13,620 bases of DNA from Entrophospora sp. SA101 (Eukaryota; Glomeromycota; Glomeromycetes; Entrophosporales; Entrophosporaceae): NCBI GenBank assembly GCA_958430865.1, contig CAUDNR010000807.1, positions 1,816-15,435 of the forward strand, written 5' to 3'. Positions within the stretch are counted from its first letter, which is position 1. Each line of letters starts with the position of its first letter. Positions 8,753 through 13,620 of the stretch are shown in pieces. Both the position numbers and the translations under genes were made by a program. Below the pieces are notes generated by a model. The model did no database searches and was not told where the DNA came from. It saw only the letters and a list, made by a program, of their open reading frames with translations.

Positions 8753-9021
8753 ATGTCTAATAACAAAAGGCTATGTTGTTGTATCAATTGTTTAAGTAAA
8801 TCAAATGGAAGTTGAGGATAATGATGAAACAGGAATTAATATTTATGATGGTATTTGGAGGAGAAGGAATTTGCTAATATATTTATCTGTTTTCAAAAGA
8901 TAATTTAGATGACAATAATCTTGGTTCTAATGGTAGTTCTAGTGATTCTGATGATGGTTATGATTATGATTCATATGAAATGAGGTATAAAATTGAATAT
9001 GAAATTTCTGGTTATCACTAG
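8753..9021 (+). pseudogene. Cys-rich-start gene fragment followed by an acidic Ser/Asp segment
   Basis: The ATG at 8753 gives MSNNKRLCCCINCLSKSNGS and meets TGA at 8813. In the shifted frame 8811-8850 reads VEDNDETGINIYD. A possible 49-nt intron (8851-8899, GTATTT to CAAAAG) joins this in frame to DNLDDNNLGSNGSSSDSDDG and DYDSYEM. That segment ends either at a GTATAA donor (8985) or at TAG 9019-9021. The first 13 codons recur at 13513 with the same upstream sequence. A Cys cluster at the very start followed by an acidic linker resembles N-termini of some fungal transposase-like (KDZ-type) proteins; that family link is a guess. Nothing else of such a protein is present. Confidence 0.45.
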
Positions 9022-9126
9022 TTGAAATTTACTGATTAACTTGTCTTATTTTAATTGACTTTATTGATAAAAATATAACAATATTTTAGTGATCAGTGTA
9101 ATTGTAATATATCTAATTTCTTATAG
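9022..9126. other. AT-rich spacer
   Basis: This short intergenic stretch lies between the Cys-rich fragment and the 3' end of gene Y. No feature is seen. Confidence 0.4.
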
Positions 9127-11182
9127 TTATTTTTTGGACTTTGATCTAGTTTCCATACTAGTTTTAATAATATCTTGCTTCTTTTTTTTAACTGTTTGAT
9201 TGTATAAATTTTATAATAAAATAAATAATTTGTAGAAATGGAATAAAAAAACTAAAAATTAAAAATTTCTTACTATTATTGACAACTGTGGTGGTATTAT
9301 TATTCCTAGTGGTTATGCGGGCACAATTCTTATTATTATTCCTGATGGTTACATGGGCATGACTTTTATTGTTATTACTGTTACTGTTATTAGTGGAATC
9401 TTCATTAGTATCATTATCATCATCATGATTGACAGCAGTTTCATTATTATTATTCTCTTTATCATCATGATCCTTACTATTACTAATAATAGTATTGTTA
9501 TTGGTGGTAGCTGTATGAATATGTTGTTTTTTATTATTATCATTGGTGGAGGGATTTTTGGTAAAACCTTTGTTACCATCATCATTACCAGATACCATAT
9601 AATGATTATTTTCTTTATCATAATCATTGTTATGATTTTTACTATTACTGACATTATTATTATTTCTGATGATTATATGGGCATGACTCTTATTATTCTT
9701 CTTCTTGGTGGTTACATGGACAGGACTCTTGGTGGAACATTCATCAGTATCAGTATCATTGTCACTGCTGTCAGTAGTATTGTTATTGATGGTGGTTGTA
9801 TGAATAGCTTGTTTTTTATTATTACCATTGGTGGATATGTGACTTTTAGTGAAACCTTCATCACTAGATACTATATGATGATTATTTGCTTTATCATTGT
9901 TATAATTTTTACTATTGCTGACAATATTATTATTCTTTGTGGCTACATGGACATGATTCTTATTATTATTATTCTTGGTGAAATCTTCATCAGTATCACT
10001 ATCATTATCATAAGTATCATCAGTATCAGTATCATTGTCACTGCTGTCAATAATATTGTTATTGGTGGTTGTATGAATAGCTTGTTTTTTATCATTACCA
10101 TTAGTGGAGATGGAACTTTCAGTGAAACTTTCATAATCATCATCATTATTATAATTTTCACTATTGCTGACAATATTATTATTATTCCTGGTGGTTACAT
10201 GGGAATAGATATTATTACTATTATTGATGGTGGTTACGCAGCCATGATTTTTATTATTATTGATGGTGGTAGTTGTTACATGGACCAGGACTTTTTGATT
10301 TCTATTATTGTTAGGATTGTCTTCAATTATAAAAAATTAATGTTATATAATTTTCAAATATATTCCATAAATATTTAAAATCATTTTATTATTATCTTAC
10401 TTTCATCATCATTATGATTACTACTACTGATAATAATATTATTATCATGATTATTACCACGGTTAATAATCATTTTTTTTTTGATCTTTTTCTTGATGTA
10501 GTCCTCTTTTATTTGTACAAAAAAATAATGAATAATTATAAAGTTTTAAACAAAATTACAATTAATAATCTTCTTACTATGGTTCTGAATATTTTTTTTG
10601 ATCAACAATTTCAGGAGCCAATCTCCATCACCACAATATGTGTCAGGATTTTTTTATAAAACTATAGATTAAAAAGAAAATTGTATTATACACTGAATTG
10701 TGGGTGATATTAAAAAAATAATATATATTATATTATTACCCTTTTAATTATTTTTGAAATGAAAATATTACGATCTTGCTCTCCTACTAATGTTACTAAT
10801 GTTGATTTTTTCATATTTATTAAGAATCGAATTTGCTCCTATATTAGGGAGTAAACTTGAATTAAATAATACTCAAATAGTATTGCATTTATATATTTAT
10901 ATTATTTATTACTTGATAACTTTTATATTGTCCTTTTGTGATGTTGAAGATTCTACACACATCTGCAACTAACAACCTTCTGGATTTTTTGGCTTATAAA
11001 TAGGCAATTGGTTTTGTTTCTTATATTTATGATATAAAGTAAAGATAAAAATTAGTAAAAAGCAAAAAAAAACTTTACAAGTTATCAATGTATAAACTCA
11101 CAATTATTGACAATTCTTTTTCGCGTTCCTCTAACAACCTTGTAAGGCGTTGATTGATTGAACTAAGTTTTACTGTAGACAT
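9127..11182 (-). CDS. Asn-rich tandem-repeat protein, gene Y (7 exons, one apparent frameshift)
   Basis: I infer exons 11182-11079, 10979-10913, 10838-10740, 10661-10578, 10505-10401, 10320-9274 and 9191-9127. All introns are GT-AG (for example GTAAAG…CCAG, GTAATA…ATATAG, GTAAGA…TTGAAG, GTAAGA…AAACAG) and the phases agree. The protein would have about 523 aa. An N-terminal part of about 150 aa starts MSTVKLSSINQRLTRLLEER and has a normal composition (LLVADVCRIFNITKGQYKSY, LVGEQDRNIFISKIIKR, GDGDWLLKLLIKK). A long Asn/Asp/Ser/Thr-rich repeat region follows, then a Lys-rich tail (IKKKKQDIIKTSMETRSKSK) that could be a nuclear signal. In exon 4 an A-run (10649-10655) has seven A where eight would keep frame, the only break I find. 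That may be a pseudogene lesion or a sequence error. It is divergent to gene X. I recognise no family and offer no function. Confidence 0.62.
9353..10225 (-). repeat. in-frame coding tandem repeats of gene Y exon 6
   Basis: On the minus strand a module of about 91-95 codons recurs. Its landmark KKQAIHTTT lies next to ATGAAT on the plus strand at 10073, 9800 and 9515, giving spacings of 273 and 285 bp, both multiples of three. Each module has the order FTK…STNGN-KKQAIHTTT-NNN, then DSSDNDTDTDE, then HVTTK-NNN and VSNSKN. The spacing and protein-level conservation support coding on the minus strand. Confidence 0.75.
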
Positions 11183-11260
11183 TGTATTTTATTTTATTAA
11201 ATGAATTTTGTTATGACAACGAAATTTGGGAATTTTAATCAACAGATGATCAACCAGTTA

Positions 11261-12237
11261 GAAATCATTCATTGTTTTTAAAAATAAATTTTAAAAAACA
11301 ACAATGCGAAGTAATATTTAAAATCGTTACAAGATAATGTAAATAATAATAATTAATGATAATAATAATTAATAATAATTAACAATAACAACTAATAACA
11401 ATAATAACTAATAGTAATAATAGTAATTGATCAATCATTCAACCATCAACATAGAAATCATTCATTGTTTTTAAAAATAAATTTTAAAAAACAACAATGT
11501 GAAGTATATATTTGTAATATTTAAATCGTTGCAAGGTAATGTAAATAATAATAGTTAATGATAATAATAATTAACAATAACAACTAATAACAATAATAAC
11601 TGATAATAATAATAGTAATTGATCAATCATTTAATATAAATCAACATTAGTAACACTATAGTAGGAAAGCAAGATTATAATATTTTCATTTCAAAAATAA
11701 TTAAAAAGGTAATGATACAATATATATTATTTTTTCATTATTTTTAAAAAGAAATTTTAAAAAACAACAACATGAAGTATATATTTGTAATATTTAAAAT
11801 CATTGCAAGGTAATGTAAATAATAATAATTAATGATAATAATAATTAATAATAATTAACAATAACAACAACAATAATAACTAATAAAAATAATAACTAAT
11901 CATAATAATAGTAATTGATCATTTAATATTCAACTATCAACATAGAAATCATTCATTATTTTTAAAAAGAAAATTTAAAAAACAACAACGCAAGGTATAT
12001 ATTCATAATATTTAAAATCATTAACCATCAACATAGAAATCATTCATTATTTTTAAAAAGAAACTTTAAAAAACAACAACGCAAGATATATATTCATAAT
12101 ATTTAAAATTGTTACAAGGTAATGTAAATAATAATAATTAATAATAATTAACAATAACAACAACAATAATAACTAATAAAAATAATAACTAATAATAATA
12201 ATAGTAATTGATCATTTAATATTCAATCATCAACAAG
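11261..12237 (+). repeat. tandem repeat of about 193 bp upstream of gene X
   Basis: The landmark GAAATCATTCATT begins at 11261, 11454, 11945 and 12036, and a fifth unit lacking its first bases begins near 11735. A full unit runs from this landmark through TTTAAAAAACAACAA, AATATTTAAAATC, GTTACAAGGTAATGTAAA and AAT/AAC microsatellite to GTAATTGATCA. The unit at 11945 is only 91 bp. The left locus has a single unit, so the array has expanded here. Confidence 0.85.
11639..11735 (+). repeat. inverted fragment of gene Y exon 3 within the repeat array
   Basis: AACATTAGTAACACTATAGT, then GGAAAGCAAGATTATAATAT and CAAAAATAATTAAAAAGGTA, match gene Y exon 3 and the start of its intron (10705-10815), but here on the plus strand. 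It sits between two units of the upstream repeat. It carries no long frame. Confidence 0.75.
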
Positions 12238-12264
12238 CAAACTCTCTCACATATTATATACAAA

Positions 12265-12786
12265 ATGCAATTAAATAATAATAATGGTGAAGATAATAGT
12301 AATGAAAATAATAGCATTAACAGAATAATGGATGATTTTATGACCATGTTAATGGATACTACAACTCAAAATAGAGAATTAGTTAGAGACATATCCAACA
12401 TGAATAATAGACTATTAAGTTTGCAGGAAAATACACTAACAATATTATTGAATATCACTAACACTAATGCTAGATCTACACCTACTAATACTGATGATCA
12501 TACCAATGCTGCTATTGCAGCAGGTTTAGAATCTGCAAACAATGTCAAAATTTCTCAAACCAACACACCATGGAAAAGTAGTCAATGTGAAACATTGTGT
12601 TATAGATGTCGATACTATGGTCACAATATCTTCAATTGTCCCAATATTAAGGATGAATATCATAATGCTTGTTTAAAATGCTATCAAGATGGACACTACA
12701 GTCAGAATTGTTCAAATGAAAAAGTAGCTCCACCATTCAAAGATAATTTCAACCCTCCACATATTCTAAAGCAACAACAACAATAA
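12265..12786 (+). CDS. Asn-rich protein with two CCHC zinc knuckles, gene X
   Basis: This is a single-exon frame of 173 aa starting MQLNNNNGEDNSNENNSINR. Residues 21-62 are rich in Leu, Met and Ile and may form a helix or coiled coil (DDFMTMLM, ELVRDISNMNNRLLSLQENT). Residues 64-108 are a Thr/Asn-rich linker. Two CX2CX4HX4C knuckles follow: C112-C115-H120-C125 and C136-C139-H144-C149. The end is PPFKDNFNPPHILKQQQQ. Such knuckles bind single-stranded nucleic acid in Gag-like and CNBP-like proteins. A capsid-like domain is not recognisable and no protease or reverse transcriptase follows, so I call it only a zinc-knuckle protein. The start is supported by identity of the ATG and upstream 30 bp with the left copy. 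It is divergent to gene Y. Confidence 0.75.
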   Translation: MQLNNNNGEDNSNENNSINRIMDDFMTMLMDTTTQNRELVRDISNMNNRLLSLQENTLTILLNITNTNARSTPTNTDDHTNAAIAAGLESANNVKISQTNTPWKSSQCETLCYRCRYYGHNIFNCPNIKDEYHNACLKCYQDGHYSQNCSNEKVAPPFKDNFNPPHILKQQQQ

Positions 12787-12914
12787 TAAAACTTTTAACA
12801 TATCAAATAATAATATTTATTATATTTTAAAAATTTTTTATCTTCAAGAAAAAGAAAAAAATATTTTATTTTTTCATAATTTATTTGAACATTATTTTTA
12901 TTATTATTAATAAT
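12787..12914. other. AT-rich 3' flank of gene X
   Basis: AT-rich sequence with A- and T-tracts lies between the gene X stop and the repeated 3' flank. Part of it resembles 8265-8345 in the inverted left copy. Confidence 0.4.
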
Positions 12915-13360
12915 ATATTTTTTGGTCATTTGGGTTTTGTTAGGTGCTAGCTTTTTTATTGTGAATCAATTTTTCTTGGTGATTTCAGGTTTGGCTGGGT
13001 GCCAGCCTGTTTTTGATTCAAGATTTTTTTATATATTCTTCTTGGTTGTTTTGGGTTTGGTTTTTTATATAATTAATTATTTTTGGTTTGGCTGAGTGCC
13101 AGCTTGTTTTTGATTCAAGAATTTTATTATTATTATTTAATATATTCATCTTGGTCATTTTGGGTTTGGCTGGGTGCCAACTTGATTTTGATTCAGGATT
13201 TTTTATTATTATTTAATATATTTTTCTTGTCATTTTGGGTTTGGGCTTTTTATATATTTGTTTTTGGTGTGAATGTCTTTTTTGATTCAACATTTTTTTA
13301 TTATAATTAATATATTTATATTTTTCTTAGTGATTTTGGATTGGATGGGTGCTGACCCCT
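12915..13360 (+). repeat. imperfect repeats with a GGCTGGGTGCCAGC core
   Basis: About six units of 55-105 bp share TTCTTGGTCATTTTGGGTTT, GGCTGGGTGCCAGC and TTTTTGATTCAAGATTTTTT. The core is a short inverted repeat (GGCTGG-GTG-CCAGCC at about 12994-13008). Some units lack the core (near 13050 and 13235). The left locus has two related cores at about 8208-8255. The open frame that crosses this block on the plus strand is a by-product of the repeats. Confidence 0.75.
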
Positions 13361-13512
13361 TTTCTTTTTTATTCAATATTTTTTCTTTATTTTTTATTTT
13401 TTTGTAAAATTCTTCATTTTCACTTTTTCTAAATACAATATCATTTTTACACTAAAAATTGTGTGACAAATAAATAATCAATTTAAATTTTAAAATTTTA
13501 AATTTATATAAA
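13361..13512. other. AT-rich 5' flank of the second Cys-rich start
   Basis: T-rich sequence is followed by ATTTTAAATTTATATAAAATG, similar to 8735-8755 upstream of the other Cys-rich start. Confidence 0.4.
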
Positions 13513-13578
13513 ATGTCTAATAACAAAAGGCTATGTTGCTGTATTGTCACCAATTATTTTTGGGAGAGCGTATTTTAA
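13513..13578 (+). pseudogene. second copy of the Cys-rich gene start
   Basis: The ATG at 13513 gives MSNNKRLCCCI, identical in protein to the start at 8753. It then departs (VTNYFWESVF) and ends at TAA 13576-13578. The next bases to the window end (ILIDDNKFLLFYVDQN in another frame) are open but run off the edge, so I cannot tell whether a new exon begins there. Confidence 0.4.
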
Positions 13579-13620
13579 TTGATGATAACAAATTTTTATT
13601 ATTTTATGTGGATCAGAATG

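Larger units (their letters stand above)
11183..12264. promoter_or_regulatory. shared divergent 5' region of genes Y and X
   Basis: The start codons of gene Y (11182, minus) and gene X (12265, plus) face away from each other across 1,082 bp. The first 75 bp (TTTTGTTATGACAACGAAAT and onward) and the last 30 bp before the gene X ATG (CTCTCTCACATATTATATAC) are conserved in the left copy. The middle is filled with tandem repeats. Joint regulation of the pair is inference. Confidence 0.5.

Noticed and set aside
9349..9654. Short Met/Ile-rich minus-strand frames here and at 9943-10173
   Set aside because: They are out-of-frame readings of gene Y exon 6.
9353..10378. 341-codon plus-strand frame, very hydrophobic
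   Set aside because: It is the antisense of Asn-rich (AAT) coding repeats, which read as Ile (ATT) on this strand. The minus strand has consistent introns, phases and modules of multiples of three.
10466..10485. Suspected frameshift in the A10 run of gene Y exon 5
   Set aside because: After counting the run, ten A residues keep the frame with phase-1 introns on both sides, so there is no lesion here.
10414..10972. Two plus-strand frames of 81 and 60 codons
   Set aside because: They lie antisense to gene Y exons 2-5 and have no sensible composition.
12265..12786. Gene X as the Gag of a complete retrotransposon
   Set aside because: Only the zinc knuckles fit. There is no protease, reverse transcriptase or integrase frame downstream and no long terminal repeats were found.
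13083..13310. 75-codon plus-strand frame rich in Phe, Trp and Leu
   Set aside because: It follows the imperfect 3'-flank repeats, has no start context and changes composition with the repeat.

Overview
This window is eukaryotic and very AT-rich. It looks like nuclear DNA of an arbuscular mycorrhizal fungus (Glomeromycotina, Rhizophagus-like). The main reason is an intron-containing BTB-BACK-TLDc gene, a family greatly expanded in those fungi; the short GT-AG introns, Asn-rich low-complexity proteins and abundant gene fragments fit as well. The taxonomic call is inference. I see no rRNA, tRNA, CRISPR array or bacterial-type operon.

Region 1 (about 600-5690) is a large imperfect inverted repeat with arms of about 1.35 kb (601-1960 and 4341-5690). 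Each arm carries, from outside in, a decayed pseudogene and the promoter, short first exon, first intron and BTB-coding exon of one gene. On the left this gene continues into a full-length BTB-BACK-TLDc protein (three exons, 1390-3271, about 513 aa). On the right (4911-4169, minus) the same start is joined to an unrelated Lys-rich tail, giving a 164-aa BTB-only paralogue. The inner part of the arms (about 1225-1960) is nearly identical, introns included, while the outer part is clearly diverged.

Region 2 (5690-6460) has no convincing gene. It holds a small palindromic block, tandem GCACGGAAAAT-type repeats, a second GTATATGAATT-type array and plain AT-rich sequence.

Region 3 (6460-13620) contains a gene pair present twice. 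The right copy is well ordered. A seven-exon Asn-rich gene on the minus strand (11182-9127, called gene Y here) and a two-zinc-knuckle gene on the plus strand (12265-12786, gene X) diverge from a 1.1-kb intergenic region of about 193-bp tandem repeats. Gene X is followed by a repeated GGCTGGGTGCCAGC-type 3' flank and a short Cys-rich start (13513). The left copy (6460-9021) is scrambled: gene X is split in two inverted pieces on either side of a degenerate gene Y, and the same Cys-rich start (8753) follows. Gene Y shows no other lesion except one apparently missing A in an A-run of exon 4. Neither X nor Y beyond its zinc knuckles is a family I recognise; the recurring X-Y-Cys-rich-start unit is the best candidate for something undescribed here.
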